64,000 nt of DNA from JASBRS01 sp964496495 (GCA_964496495.1 CAZBZU010000006.1:1-64000); one strand, 5' to 3'; positions 42,246 through 51,624 are shown, counted from the first letter of the stretch. Numbers and translations are program-made. The notes: generated from the letters alone by a model not told the origin.

Positions 42246-43349
42246 ATGAACACGTCGACGGCGCGCCGGCCCGAATTGGAGCCGGTCACGTTGGACTCGG
42301 CGACACGGTCCTGGTTGCTCGACCCCGGCGATCCCGCGCTGCGTGCGAGGGTCCTGGTGGACCTCCTGGGACGGTCCGCCGAGGATCCCGAGGTCGTCGA
42401 GGCGCGAACAGCGATCCCGTCCCAACCGTTCGTGCGCGCCGCGCTGGAGGCGTGGTCCAGCGGCCGCGTCCGAGAGCTCGGCCCCTACCAGAAGTATCGC
42501 GGCGCGACCTGGACCCTCGCCTTCCTCTCGGAGATGGGCCTGCCGGCCGAGCACCCGGTGGCCGCCGAGGGGGTGGCGTACCTGCTGGGACAGGCCCGAC
42601 CCACACGACAGCTCCGCGGACGCAGCGTTGCACCGCTGCTAGGCGCGCAACCCGTCCACTGGATCCACCCGCTCGCCTGTCTCACCGCCCGCATTATGGC
42701 GGTCCTGAGCCGCTTCGGCCTTGCCGGTCACCCGGTCACCCGCGGCGCCCGCGCGACGCTGCTGCACCTCTACCGCCCCGGCTGGGGGTTCGACTGCGCC
42801 GTGCTCGACCGCTCGCTGCTTCCCGCATGCATCATGACCCTGCCGGAGACGCTCAAGGGGCTCCTGACGATCCCGGCGGGCGAGCGCACCGCGGCAGAGG
42901 ACCGGCTGATCGAGGACGGCGTGCAGGTCCTCCAAGGGATCGAGCTGTTCCGGTACGTGCCCGCCCAGGGCCGGGCGTTCGCGGAGGCGACCCGAGACCT
43001 GCCCATCGACCAGGTGCACGTCGAGAAGACGGCGTGGATAGCGCAGGGCCGGCTCGCCGAACGCGCCGAGAAGCCGGGATGGCTGCGCTTCAGCTTCCCG
43101 CACGGGTACAACGGCGACCTGCTCGAGGTGCTGTGGGTCCTCGCCGCCGCCGGCGCGCGGCGCAACGCCACCATCGATCAAGGGCTGGCGCTACTGCTCG
43201 GCAGACGCACGCGCAGCGGCCGCTGGAAGCAGACCGGCGGGCTCAACGGCAAGCTGTGGGCCGACCGCGGGGCGAAGGGGCGGGACGATCCGTGGATCAC
43301 CTACCGGGCGCTGCGCGTGCTCAAGACGTTCGGTGTCCTTCGGGCGTAG
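42246..43349 (+). CDS. Cyclase-like alpha-toroid protein of unknown function
   Basis: 367 aa. The segment WTLAFLSEMGLPAEHPVAAEGVAYLL, helix pairs around residues 80-200, and the C-terminal RSGRWKQTGGLNGKLWADRGAKGRDDPWITYRALRVLKTFG resemble the alpha/alpha-barrel of squalene/prenyl cyclases. The catalytic DxDD motif is not seen, so it is probably not a functional terpene cyclase. TCGACC and TACATG 17 nt apart, just upstream, may be its promoter. Specific role unknown. Confidence 0.7.
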   Translation: MNTSTARRPELEPVTLDSATRSWLLDPGDPALRARVLVDLLGRSAEDPEVVEARTAIPSQPFVRAALEAWSSGRVRELGPYQKYRGATWTLAFLSEMGLPAEHPVAAEGVAYLLGQARPTRQLRGRSVAPLLGAQPVHWIHPLACLTARIMAVLSRFGLAGHPVTRGARATLLHLYRPGWGFDCAVLDRSLLPACIMTLPETLKGLLTIPAGERTAAEDRLIEDGVQVLQGIELFRYVPAQGRAFAEATRDLPIDQVHVEKTAWIAQGRLAERAEKPGWLRFSFPHGYNGDLLEVLWVLAAAGARRNATIDQGLALLLGRRTRSGRWKQTGGLNGKLWADRGAKGRDDPWITYRALRVLKTFGVLRA

Positions 43350-43418
43350 TCGGGACCGCCGTGCGTCACGCCGCGCCTGCTCGGGGGGTAGGCTCTGCCG
43401 GAGGAGCCGAGGCCACAG

Positions 43419-44531
43419 GTGACGCACTCGCAGATCATCGACGAACGGCTCACGCGCCAGCGTCTGACCGGATCACGCATGTCGAGTGCGCGCGAGGTCG
43501 TCGCGCACTTCGGGGCGATGCAGTCGCAGGACTTCCAGGCGGCGCTTTGGGCGGTTGCCTTGCGGATCGACGACGCCGGTAGCGGCGCTCGGCGCGTCGA
43601 GCAGGCGATCGCGGAGAGGGCCATCGTACGGACCTGGCCGATGCGTGGCACGCTCCACTTCGTGCCGGCCGAGGACGTGCGGTGGATGCTCGAGCTTCTC
43701 GGGCCGCGCGCCCTGGCGTCGAGCGCCTCGCTGCGGCGAAGGCTCGAGATCGATGGGCCGGTCCTGTCCCGCAGCCGGAAGCTCGTCACGGACGCGCTGG
43801 CAGGCGGTCACGCCCTCACACGCGGCGCGATCTACCGGCTCCTCGAGGGTGCCGGCATCCAGACGGGAGGAGGACGAGGGCTCCACATCCTCTTCCACCT
43901 CGCGCACGATGGCCTCCTCTGCCTCGGGGCACGCGCCGGCAAGCAGCACACCGTCGTTCTTCTCGACGAGTGGACGCCCGCCTCACGGGCGCATCGGCCG
44001 TCGCGAGAGGAGGCGCTCGCCACGCTCGCGAGGCGGTACTTGGGCGCCCACGGCCCCGCCACGGCCAAGGATTTCGCGTGGTGGACCGGCATGAGGCTCG
44101 CGGAGGCTCGTGAGGCGATCGCGCTGGTGCGCTCGGAGCTCGGCCGCGTCACCGCCGAAGGCGTCGAGCTGTGGTCCCGTGACGGCGCAGAGCGAGCGCG
44201 CGGAGATGGTGGCGCGGCAGCGAGTGGGCCCGTCGCCGCGGCCTCGGAGCCCCGCGCGTTCCTTCTCCCCAACTATGACGAGTACGTGGTGGGCTATACC
44301 GACCGCAGCTTGATAGCCGTCGAGACGCATCGGGCGAAGCTCGACGGCCGGGGCAACATCCTCTTCATGAATACCGTGGTCCTCGATGGCCGCATCGTCG
44401 GGACCTGGAGGAAGACGCCCCGCCGTGACGGCATCGACATCTCGACCAGTCTGTTCGCAACGCTCGACGGGGCGGCTCGCCGTGAGATCGACCGTGCCGC
44501 GGAGCGCTACCTCGCCTTCGCGTCGAGCTGA
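43419..44531 (+). CDS. AlkZ-like winged-helix DNA glycosylase family protein (1)
   Basis: 370 aa of the HTH_42 family. The QxQ motif that is catalytic in AlkZ appears as GAMQSQDF (Q35, Q37). Further family blocks are RTWPMRGTLHFVPAEDVRWML and LLPNYDEYVVGYTDRS, with GRIVGTWRK near the end. AlkZ relatives unhook alkylation damage and interstrand crosslinks. The GTG start is at 43419. A second, divergent copy lies at 52425. Confidence 0.88.
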   Translation: MTHSQIIDERLTRQRLTGSRMSSAREVVAHFGAMQSQDFQAALWAVALRIDDAGSGARRVEQAIAERAIVRTWPMRGTLHFVPAEDVRWMLELLGPRALASSASLRRRLEIDGPVLSRSRKLVTDALAGGHALTRGAIYRLLEGAGIQTGGGRGLHILFHLAHDGLLCLGARAGKQHTVVLLDEWTPASRAHRPSREEALATLARRYLGAHGPATAKDFAWWTGMRLAEAREAIALVRSELGRVTAEGVELWSRDGAERARGDGGAAASGPVAAASEPRAFLLPNYDEYVVGYTDRSLIAVETHRAKLDGRGNILFMNTVVLDGRIVGTWRKTPRRDGIDISTSLFATLDGAARREIDRAAERYLAFASS

Positions 44532-44546
44532 GCGCCCGCCCTGCAG

Positions 44547-44570
44547 GGCCGTGCCGACCGCCCCACGGCC
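44547..44570 (+). terminator. GC hairpin after the AlkZ-like gene
   Basis: GGCCGTG (44547-44553) and CACGGCC (44564-44570), 10-nt loop, between convergent genes. It is followed at once by a second hairpin. Confidence 0.4.
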
Positions 44571-44571
44571 T

Positions 44572-44606
44572 GCGTCGGGGCCCGCACCCATCGCGGACCC
44601 CGACGC
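44572..44606 (+). terminator. Second GC hairpin in the same convergent gap
   Basis: GCGTCGGGG (44572-44580) and CCCCGACGC (44598-44606), 17-nt loop. The tandem arrangement strengthens the case that this gap terminates both transcripts. Confidence 0.4.
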
Positions 44607-44656
44607 GCTCGGCAGGTCGCTTGTGAGGACGCCACGTCGGCCGCCTCGAGCCGGCG

Positions 44657-45007
44657 CTACCGAGCCGCCTGGAGCGAGCGCAACCGCTGAAGACGCGCCT
44701 CGTGCGCGCGCGCCAGCGCCTTGAGCTCCCGCATCTCCTCCGCCGGCGTCCATACGCGCTGTGACGTCTCGACGGCGCGCATGTGCGCCACGGCGGCAAG
44801 CTTGACGTCCCGCATCTCGTCGACCGCCGTAGTCCCCGCACGACTCAGGCTCTCGAGCTCCCGCATGTGCGCCACAGCCGCAAGCTTGACGTCCCGCATC
44901 TCGCTCGCGGGCGACGCCGCCACCGCCAGCAACGCGGACGACCAGCCGGCCACCGCGAGCACGACCGCAGCCAATCCCTTGATCGAACGACGTCCTTGCA
45001 TCGCCAT
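44657..45007 (-). CDS. Secreted coiled-coil repeat protein
   Basis: 116 aa: a signal peptide (about 1-31) then tandem 27-28-residue units, EMRDVKLAAVAHMRELE, EMRDVKLAAVAHMRAVE and a degenerate EMRELKALARAHEARLQ. The repeats are strongly helical and amphipathic, predicting an exported coiled coil. The first two are also near-identical in DNA, so the array is recent. ATG 45007 has GGGAGGGAG upstream. No family recognised; it could bind the cell wall or another exported protein. Confidence 0.6.
   Translation of the reverse strand: MAMQGRRSIKGLAAVVLAVAGWSSALLAVAASPASEMRDVKLAAVAHMRELESLSRAGTTAVDEMRDVKLAAVAHMRAVETSQRVWTPAEEMRELKALARAHEARLQRLRSLQAAR
44779..44819 (-). repeat. Coiled-coil module DNA repeat, copy 1
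   Basis: Matches 44863-44903 at an 84-nt offset with two differences in 41 nt. Encodes DEMRDVKLAAVAHM. Confidence 0.8.
44863..44903 (-). repeat. Coiled-coil module DNA repeat, copy 2
   Basis: Partner of the 44779 copy, one 28-codon period away. Confidence 0.8.
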
Positions 45008-45278
45008 CGCACGCTCCCTCCCAGGTCCGCCCGCGAGACGCTCGCTCGCGTGCGTCGACCTACCTGATTGGAGCGCCTGACACGGCCCGCCTGGTCCCAC
45101 GAAGCGCTACCGCAACCGAGACAGCAACCGCCACCGCCCGTGCCACCGCGCGTCGAGCGCGCCCGGCCCGCCGCCACGCGCGATGCTGCCAGATCCCCGG
45201 CGGTGCCGGTGGTAGACTGGCGGCCAACCTCCTTCTGCTTCGGCGACAGACGCACCGCACACCTCAGGGGGGACACGC

Positions 45279-48200
45279 GTGGACTCGTCGCACGAAGACC
45301 GCCTGTTCGGCCTGTGGCTGCGCAGACGCCGTCGAGCACTCGACTTGACCCAGAAGCGCCTTGCCTCGCTTCTCGGGTGCAGTGTGGCCACCATTCGCAA
45401 ACTCGAGCGCGAAGAGCGCCGCCCATCACGAGGCCTGGCCGCCGCCATCGCCAGGACCCTCGGCGTCCCACAGGACGACCTCGCCTCCTTCGTGCGATTC
45501 GCGCGGACAGGATGGGCCGACGCGCCCCCATCGGCAGCCGACCCCGAACTCGAGCGTCCCTGGGCAGGAACGACCCCGCCACGATTCCTCTCCGACCGCG
45601 ACACCGGCGAGGGCGTCAAGGCTCCGATCCACGACCACGACGCTCCGGATGCGCCCCGACCGGAACCCCTTGCCACCGTGGTTGGACGCGACCCGGAGCT
45701 CGCGCACCTCGACGAAGCCCTCCGATCCGCACTGCAAGGCAGCGGTCGGGTCGTGCTGGTGTCCGGCGAGGCCGGCCAGGGCAAGACCGCGCTGCTCGCA
45801 TCCTTCGCCGCGCGGGCCCAGCGCGCCCATCCCGAGCTGCTGGTGGCAGCAGGCAACTGCAACGCGTTCTCCGGCCTGGGCGACCCCTTCCTACCCTTCC
45901 GAGAGGTCCTGAGACAACTCACGGGGACCGCGAGCACGGCGCCGAACCCCATCGCAGCCGACCCGCTCGTTTCCGAGCGTCTCGACCACTTCGCGCAGCA
46001 GGGTGCCGCCATCGTCCTGGAACACGGCCCGCGACTGCTGGGCACGCTGCTGGACGCGAGCGCGCTGCGCGCGCCGCCGGCCAGTACCGGGCTGGTCGAC
46101 GGCGCGCCCGAGAATGGAAGCCGCGAAGGCTATCGCATGCAGCTGGAGCTCGGTTCCGGCGGCGTCCAGCAGCAAGCGCTCCGAAGCGAGACCGTGGAGG
46201 TCCTGGAGCGCGTGACGGACACGGCGCCGCTGCTGCTCGCCTTGGACGACCTCCAGTGGGCAGACACGAGCTCGCTCGAGCTCCTGCTGCAACTCGCCGG
46301 CGTCGCCACGCGACACCGGCTCCTGGTGACGGGCGCGCTCCGGCCAACGGCGAAGGTCGCCGCGGGCGGAGGGAACGACCCGATGGCCGCCAGCCTCCAC
46401 GAGCTCGAGCGCAGGCTGGGGGACATCGTCCTGGACCTCGACCGCTCGGACGGCCGCGCCTTCCTTCGCGCCTGGCTCGACCGCGAGCCCAACCGGCTCG
46501 ACGACGCCTTCCGCGACGCACTCTACGGCCAGACCCACGGCCACCCACTCTTCACCATCGAGCTCCTGCGAGCCATGCAAGAGCGCGGCGACCTCGCCAA
46601 GGACACCGAAGGCCGCTGGTCGGCACCCAGCACACTCCACTGGGACGCACTCCCGGCGCGCATCGCGGGAGCCCTGGCCGAGCGCGTGGACCGACTCGAT
46701 GAGGGTGCACGGCGTGTCCTGCAAGTAGCCAGCGTCGAAGGCGAGACCTTCACCGCCGAGGTCGTCGCTCGGGTCCTGGGACGAGACCCCCGCACCACCG
46801 TGCAGAGCGTCGCAGCTGACCTCGCAAGCCATCACCACCTGGTCGAATCCAGCGGCGTGCAGCGCACCGGCACGGGGCTACTCAGCCAATACCGCTTCCG
46901 CCACAACCTGATCCAGCGCTTCGTCTACGAACGACTCGACGAGGGCCAGCGCACCTACCTGCACGAAGCCGTCGCCGACGCTCTCGCCGAGCTCAATGCC
47001 GGCGCGACGGACCCCGCAGCCCTGGCCCTGCACTACACGGAGGCCAGAGCCCCGGACCGTGCCGCGCCCTTCCAGCGCCGAGCTGGGGATCGGTCGAGGG
47101 CCTCGGGTGCGCTCCCGGAGGCCATCCGTTACTACCAGGCTGCGCTGGACGGCTGGGATCCGAGCGACAGCGGCGGACTCACCGAGCTCAGGGGCGCCCT
47201 CGGCGAGTGCCTCCAGATCCGCGGCGAGCGGGATCGGGCCAAATCCCTCCTCGAGCAAGCCAGGGAGGGATTTCTAGGGGCCGGAGACCGGCGCAGGGCG
47301 GCCCTGGCTCAAGTCGAGATCGCTCGCGCGACCCACGACTTCGGGGAACCTCAGGCTGCCCTCGCGGCCTGCCGCGACGCCCTCGACCTGGTGCAAGACG
47401 AGCCCGAATGCTGGGAGCGAGCGCACGTCATGAGCGCCATGTGCATGTTCCATGGTTTCGCGTACGATCACGACAGTGCCATCGCTTGGGGGCAGCGCGC
47501 CTTGGCGATGGCACGGCGGGTCCAGGCCCAGGTCATCGAGGCAATCGCCTTGAACAGGGTGGGCAGCATCCTGGCCCACTTTCGTCCACGGCGACGCAAC
47601 GAGGGTCTCGAGATGCTTGCGAGTGGACAGCGCTTGGTCGAGCTCCTCGATGCCCGGGAGCTCGCCGGGGTCATGTTCAACCTGGCCGACGCGCTGCAGG
47701 GGCTTGGACATCCCGTCTCTGCGCTGCGCCGGTACGACTACTACCTGGCTTACACCGAGCGGCTCTACGCCGAGAAGGACACCGACACCCGGTTGCAACG
47801 GTGGCGCCTCGAGTGGAGGCTGGGGCGGTGGGCAACGGCCGTGGACCATCTCAGCTACCTCAAGGGCCGTGCGAGCAGCACGGAAGGCTGGCTCCAGTAC
47901 CGCTCGCCCTACGCCATCGCGTCCGCGGAGCTCGATCTGGGTAGGCCAACGTCTGCACGGGCCGCCATGGAACGCCACGAGTCCGCACTACCTGTGAAGC
48001 TGCTCCTGCCACTACGCGCCGCCGCACATCGCGAGCTCCTGCGCGCAGCCGAATGCCTCGATCCTCTGCGTGCCGACCGCTACGCCGCCGCCCTGATCGA
48101 CAGCATGACCGAGGCCTCGGAGTACTTCTACGATGTGATAACGCCGGTGCTCACGGCCCTGGAGTGGCTGGTGCGCCGCCCCTCGCCCGGGACCACCCGG

Positions 48201-48605
48201 CGCATCTCACTCGGCCTCAAGGTGCTGGAGCAGGTGGAGCATCAGTACGGCTCGGCCGAATCGCGAGCCGCCATCAACCAGGCGCACGCGGCGCGGGCCG
48301 CGGCCTCAGGAGCGTGTGCCGCGGCCGCCTGCGCCTACCTCAGGAGCGCAGAGGCTTGGAAGGATGCCAGCTTCCCGCTCGACGAGGCGCGTGCCCGAAG
48401 CGCCGCAGGCCGCGCGCTCCTCCACGCAGGCGACCGCCGGCGCGGCCGTGCGGCTCTGGCGCGCGCGGATCGACTGATGACCACGCTGGCCCACCAGCTC
48501 CCATCCGACGGCCTCGCCGAGGCGTTCGATCGCGTTCGGAGAGCGATGCTGCGACAGGCGCGGGCGCCCGGATGGGAGGCCGCGCCGGGTACACTCGAAC
48601 CGTGA
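45279..48605 (+). CDS. Large XRE-ATPase-TPR regulator
   Basis: 1108 aa. The N-terminal XRE helix-turn-helix (residues ~8-63, LTQKRLASLLGCSVATIRKLEREERRPSRGLAAAIAR) is followed by a proline-rich linker. Then comes an AAA/STAND ATPase with Walker A GEAGQGKT (163-170) and Walker B LLLALDDLQW near 320. The remainder is a long TPR-like helical solenoid. This is the layout of signal-gated STAND regulators related to MalT/LuxR proteins, with XRE in place of LuxR. The GTG start is at 45279. Its stop overlaps the GTG of the next gene (GTGA). Confidence 0.9.
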   Translation: MDSSHEDRLFGLWLRRRRRALDLTQKRLASLLGCSVATIRKLEREERRPSRGLAAAIARTLGVPQDDLASFVRFARTGWADAPPSAADPELERPWAGTTPPRFLSDRDTGEGVKAPIHDHDAPDAPRPEPLATVVGRDPELAHLDEALRSALQGSGRVVLVSGEAGQGKTALLASFAARAQRAHPELLVAAGNCNAFSGLGDPFLPFREVLRQLTGTASTAPNPIAADPLVSERLDHFAQQGAAIVLEHGPRLLGTLLDASALRAPPASTGLVDGAPENGSREGYRMQLELGSGGVQQQALRSETVEVLERVTDTAPLLLALDDLQWADTSSLELLLQLAGVATRHRLLVTGALRPTAKVAAGGGNDPMAASLHELERRLGDIVLDLDRSDGRAFLRAWLDREPNRLDDAFRDALYGQTHGHPLFTIELLRAMQERGDLAKDTEGRWSAPSTLHWDALPARIAGALAERVDRLDEGARRVLQVASVEGETFTAEVVARVLGRDPRTTVQSVAADLASHHHLVESSGVQRTGTGLLSQYRFRHNLIQRFVYERLDEGQRTYLHEAVADALAELNAGATDPAALALHYTEARAPDRAAPFQRRAGDRSRASGALPEAIRYYQAALDGWDPSDSGGLTELRGALGECLQIRGERDRAKSLLEQAREGFLGAGDRRRAALAQVEIARATHDFGEPQAALAACRDALDLVQDEPECWERAHVMSAMCMFHGFAYDHDSAIAWGQRALAMARRVQAQVIEAIALNRVGSILAHFRPRRRNEGLEMLASGQRLVELLDARELAGVMFNLADALQGLGHPVSALRRYDYYLAYTERLYAEKDTDTRLQRWRLEWRLGRWATAVDHLSYLKGRASSTEGWLQYRSPYAIASAELDLGRPTSARAAMERHESALPVKLLLPLRAAAHRELLRAAECLDPLRADRYAAALIDSMTEASEYFYDVITPVLTALEWLVRRPSPGTTRRISLGLKVLEQVEHQYGSAESRAAINQAHAARAAASGACAAAACAYLRSAEAWKDASFPLDEARARSAAGRALLHAGDRRRGRAALARADRLMTTLAHQLPSDGLAEAFDRVRRAMLRQARAPGWEAAPGTLEP
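48590..48595 (+). promoter_or_regulatory. -10 box 6 nt before the metal-sensor gene
   Basis: TACACT, CGAACC, GTG 48602. It lies inside the end of the large regulator gene, so the sensor may be transcribed both with it and alone. Confidence 0.4.
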
Positions 48606-48988
48606 GCGACTCCAGGGGCCGTGGCAGCTCGCCGCCAGGACGCGGCGCCGGCAGCATCGCGGCGCCGGAGACATGCGGCGACGGTCTCGTCGCGCCGCCG
48701 CCCGATCGCCCCATCGTCACCGAAGCCGTGCGTCAGCTCAAGGGGTTCGCGGACGAGACCCGCCTGCTCCTACTCAGCCTCCTGCGCGAGGGTCCCGTGT
48801 GCGTCCACGACCTGGTGGACGCCGTCGAGCTGTCGCAATCCGCGGTGAGCCACCAGCTGCGTGTGCTGCGCGATGCACGCCTGGTCACCTCGGTGAAGCG
48901 CGGCCGCCACGTCTACTACTCGCTCGCCGACCGGCACGTCGAGCGCATGCTCGACAACGCTTTGTCACACGGTGCCGAGACGCCCTAG
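48602..48988 (+). CDS. SmtB/CzrA-like metal-sensing ArsR family repressor
   Basis: 128 aa. A 35-residue disordered N-terminus precedes the winged helix (LVDAVELSQSAVSHQLRVLRDARLVTSVKRGRHVYYSL). The last helix reads LADRHVERMLDNALSHGAE, giving the D-x-H ... H-x-x-E alpha-5 site of Zn/Co sensors such as CzrA. It probably releases DNA when Zn, Co or a related metal rises. It faces the P1B-4 ATPase gene, its likely target. The GTG start overlaps the upstream stop. Confidence 0.88.
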   Translation: MSDSRGRGSSPPGRGAGSIAAPETCGDGLVAPPPDRPIVTEAVRQLKGFADETRLLLLSLLREGPVCVHDLVDAVELSQSAVSHQLRVLRDARLVTSVKRGRHVYYSLADRHVERMLDNALSHGAETP

Positions 48989-49023
48989 CGCCGAGGCGCC
49001 GTAGCGCAATCGCGCGCGGCGGA

Positions 49024-51546
49024 TCAGCCGGCGCGAGCGATCGCCGCGTTCGCGGATCGTCCGGAAGCGCCGGCGGCCCGGGGCCCGCGGTAGCCCAGCA
49101 GGCGCAGGGCATTGACCACCACCGCCACCGTGCTGCCCTCGTGGAACACCACGGCGACGGCGATACCCACCATGCCCGCCAGCGAGGCGACCACCAGCAC
49201 CGCGATCACGCCCAGACTCACCAGCAGGTTCTGCACGATCATGTGCCGGCTCGCGCGCGACAGTGCGATGGCATACGGAAGCCGTCCCAGGTCGTCCGCC
49301 ATGAGCGCGATGTCGGCGGTCTCCAGCGCCACGTCGGTGCCGGCGCCGCCCATGGCGATGCCCACCGTCGCCGTCGCCATCGCCGGGGCGTCGTTGACGC
49401 CATCGCCCACCATGGCCACGGGCCCGTGCAGGCGCCGCAGCTCCTCCACCGCCTCCAGCTTCTCGTCCGGCATCAACCCGGCCCGCACCTCGTCGATCCC
49501 CACCTCGGACGCGATGGCGCGCGCGACGTCCGGGTGATCGCCCGTCAGCATCACCGTGCGCGTCACGCCCAACCGCCTGAGCGCATGGATCGCCGCCCGC
49601 GCCGCCTCGCGGGGCTGGTCGCGTACGGCCACCAGACCCAGCACTCGCTCGCCGCGCGCGACGAACATCACGGTCTTCCCTGCCTCGCGGAGGCTCGCCG
49701 CCTGCGCCACCGCTGCGTCGGGCCGCGGCACGCCGGAGCCTTGCAGCAGCGCCTCGGTACCGACCCGGATCGTCTCGCCGTCCGCCGCGCCGACCACCCC
49801 CAGGCCCTGCCGGGCGGTCACGTCGTCGGCGACACGCGCCGCCAGGCCGAGCCGGTCCCGCTCTTCGACCACCGCCCGCGCCAGCGGATGCGAGCTCCCC
49901 GACTCCACCGCCGCCGCCAGCGACAGCACCTCGCGCTCGTCGACGCCGCCCGGCAAGGCCCACACGTCGGTCACCTCGGGCCGGCCCGTCGTCAACGTCC
50001 CGGTCTTGTCGAACGCCACCACCCGTGCGATGCCGGCGTTCTCCAGGTGGACGCCCCCCTTGACCAGCACGCCGCTGCGCGCCGCCCGCGCGATGCCCGC
50101 CAGCACCGCCGACGGCGTCGCCAACGCGAGCGCGCACGGGCTCGCGGCCACCAACAGCGTCATCGCCCGCATGAAGCTCGCCCCGAACGGCACCCCCAGC
50201 AGAGGCGGCACCACGATCACCAGCGCTGTCACCACCAGGATCACCGGAACGAACACCCGCTCGAAGCGCTCGGTGAACCGTTGCGTCGGGCTCTTCGCGG
50301 ACTGCGCCCGCTCCACCAGCGCGATCACCCGGGCAAGCGTGGTATCGGTCGCCAGGCGCGTGGCACGGACCAGCAGGGTGCCGTCGCCGTTGATGGTGCC
50401 CGCGAACACCTGCGCGCCCGGGCCCTTCCACACCGGCATCGACTCGCCCGTGATCGGCGCCTGGTCCACCCCGCTCTCGCCGTCCACGACCTCACCGTCG
50501 CTCGGCAGCCGCTCGCCGCCGCGCACCACCACCACGTCCCCGACCGCCAGCGCCTCGACCGGAACCTCGCGCTCGCGCTCTCCCTCGCGCACGCGCGCCG
50601 TGCGTGGCGCCAGGTCCGCCAGCGCCCGGATCGCGCGGCGTGCCCGGTCCATGGCGAAGCGCTCCAGGGCGTGCCCCAGGCTGAACAGGAACAGCAGCAG
50701 CGAGCCTTCCGGCCACGCCCCCACGATCGCCGCCCCCGTCGCCGCCACCAGCATCAGCACGTCCACGTCGAAGCGTCCCCGGCGCGCCGCCTGGAAGCCG
50801 TGCTGCGCCGTCCTCCAGCCGCCCGCCAGGTATGCCAGTGCGTAGAAGCCGACCCGCAGGGCCGGGGGCGCACCCAACGCCCATCCCGATACCCACCCGG
50901 CCAGGAGCGCCAGCCCGGCGCCGAGCGACAGCGCCAGACCCAACGGCATGCCGAGCACGCGGCGGGCGCCACCGGGGCCGACATCACTGGCGCTGGCGTC
51001 ACCGGGGCTGGTGTCGCTGCGCTCACGCGCAGACACCTCGGCCTGCGCCTGGCCGCGGCCTCCGCCGGATGACACGGTGGACGGGTCCGTCACGGGCGCG
51101 CCCAGCGCCCGCGCCTCATACCCGAGAGCGCGCACGGTCCGTATGAGCGATTCTGCCTTGCCGCCTGCCCCCACGTCCAGCACCACATCGAGGCGCTCCG
51201 ACCCGTAGCTCGCGTGCGCTTCTGCCACGCCCTCGAGACCGCCCACCTCCGACTCGATCGACGCCGCGCAGTCGGCGCAGTGAAGCCTCCCCAGACGAAA
51301 CGATAGGTGACGGTACGCATCCCTCACCCCCGCCGCTGCGTCCCGCACCAGCCGATGCACCTCGCCCGCGTCCGCCATCGCGCCATCGTGCTCGACCTCC
51401 AGGCGCACGCCACCGGGCGCCGGCGAGAGCGACGCCAGCTGCACGCCGGGCCGCTGCGCCACCTCCGCGCGGAGGCGCTCCAGGCACGCGTCGAGAACTG
51501 GCGGATGCCCCGGAAGTAGCTCCCTCACGTCGAAGTTCGTAACCAT
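49024..51546 (-). CDS. P1B-4-like metal-exporting ATPase with N-terminal HMA
   Basis: 840 aa. N-terminal HMA-like region with C90xxC93 (LHCADCAASIESEV). The membrane motif is SPC (469-471), not CPC, and the TM6 region has HEGST: the combination that defines P1B-4 pumps for Co(II)/Fe(II) and sometimes Zn. The phosphorylation site is D513 in DKTGTLT. P1B-4 enzymes usually lack an N-terminal metal domain, so this is unusual. ATG 51546 lies 50 nt below a strong promoter; the longer ORF to 51864 was rejected. Its neighbour is a CzrA-like repressor. Confidence 0.93.
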   Translation of the reverse strand: MVTNFDVRELLPGHPPVLDACLERLRAEVAQRPGVQLASLSPAPGGVRLEVEHDGAMADAGEVHRLVRDAAAGVRDAYRHLSFRLGRLHCADCAASIESEVGGLEGVAEAHASYGSERLDVVLDVGAGGKAESLIRTVRALGYEARALGAPVTDPSTVSSGGGRGQAQAEVSARERSDTSPGDASASDVGPGGARRVLGMPLGLALSLGAGLALLAGWVSGWALGAPPALRVGFYALAYLAGGWRTAQHGFQAARRGRFDVDVLMLVAATGAAIVGAWPEGSLLLFLFSLGHALERFAMDRARRAIRALADLAPRTARVREGEREREVPVEALAVGDVVVVRGGERLPSDGEVVDGESGVDQAPITGESMPVWKGPGAQVFAGTINGDGTLLVRATRLATDTTLARVIALVERAQSAKSPTQRFTERFERVFVPVILVVTALVIVVPPLLGVPFGASFMRAMTLLVAASPCALALATPSAVLAGIARAARSGVLVKGGVHLENAGIARVVAFDKTGTLTTGRPEVTDVWALPGGVDEREVLSLAAAVESGSSHPLARAVVEERDRLGLAARVADDVTARQGLGVVGAADGETIRVGTEALLQGSGVPRPDAAVAQAASLREAGKTVMFVARGERVLGLVAVRDQPREAARAAIHALRRLGVTRTVMLTGDHPDVARAIASEVGIDEVRAGLMPDEKLEAVEELRRLHGPVAMVGDGVNDAPAMATATVGIAMGGAGTDVALETADIALMADDLGRLPYAIALSRASRHMIVQNLLVSLGVIAVLVVASLAGMVGIAVAVVFHEGSTVAVVVNALRLLGYRGPRAAGASGRSANAAIARAG

Positions 51547-51594
51547 CAGATCCTCGCGTTCACGCCGCGACGTCCCGTCTCGGCGCACATAAGA

Positions 51595-51624
51595 AGCATA
51601 TATGAGCAAGCATGCATGCGTCAA
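51595..51624 (-). promoter_or_regulatory. Promoter of the P1B-4 ATPase gene
   Basis: TTGACG (51624-51619), then TATGCT at 18 nt (51600-51595) or TATATG at 16 nt. The spacer contains the 10-bp palindrome GCATGCATGC (51610-51619), a candidate site for the facing CzrA-like repressor. Unlike the arsR promoters, this one has a ~45-nt leader. Confidence 0.6.
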
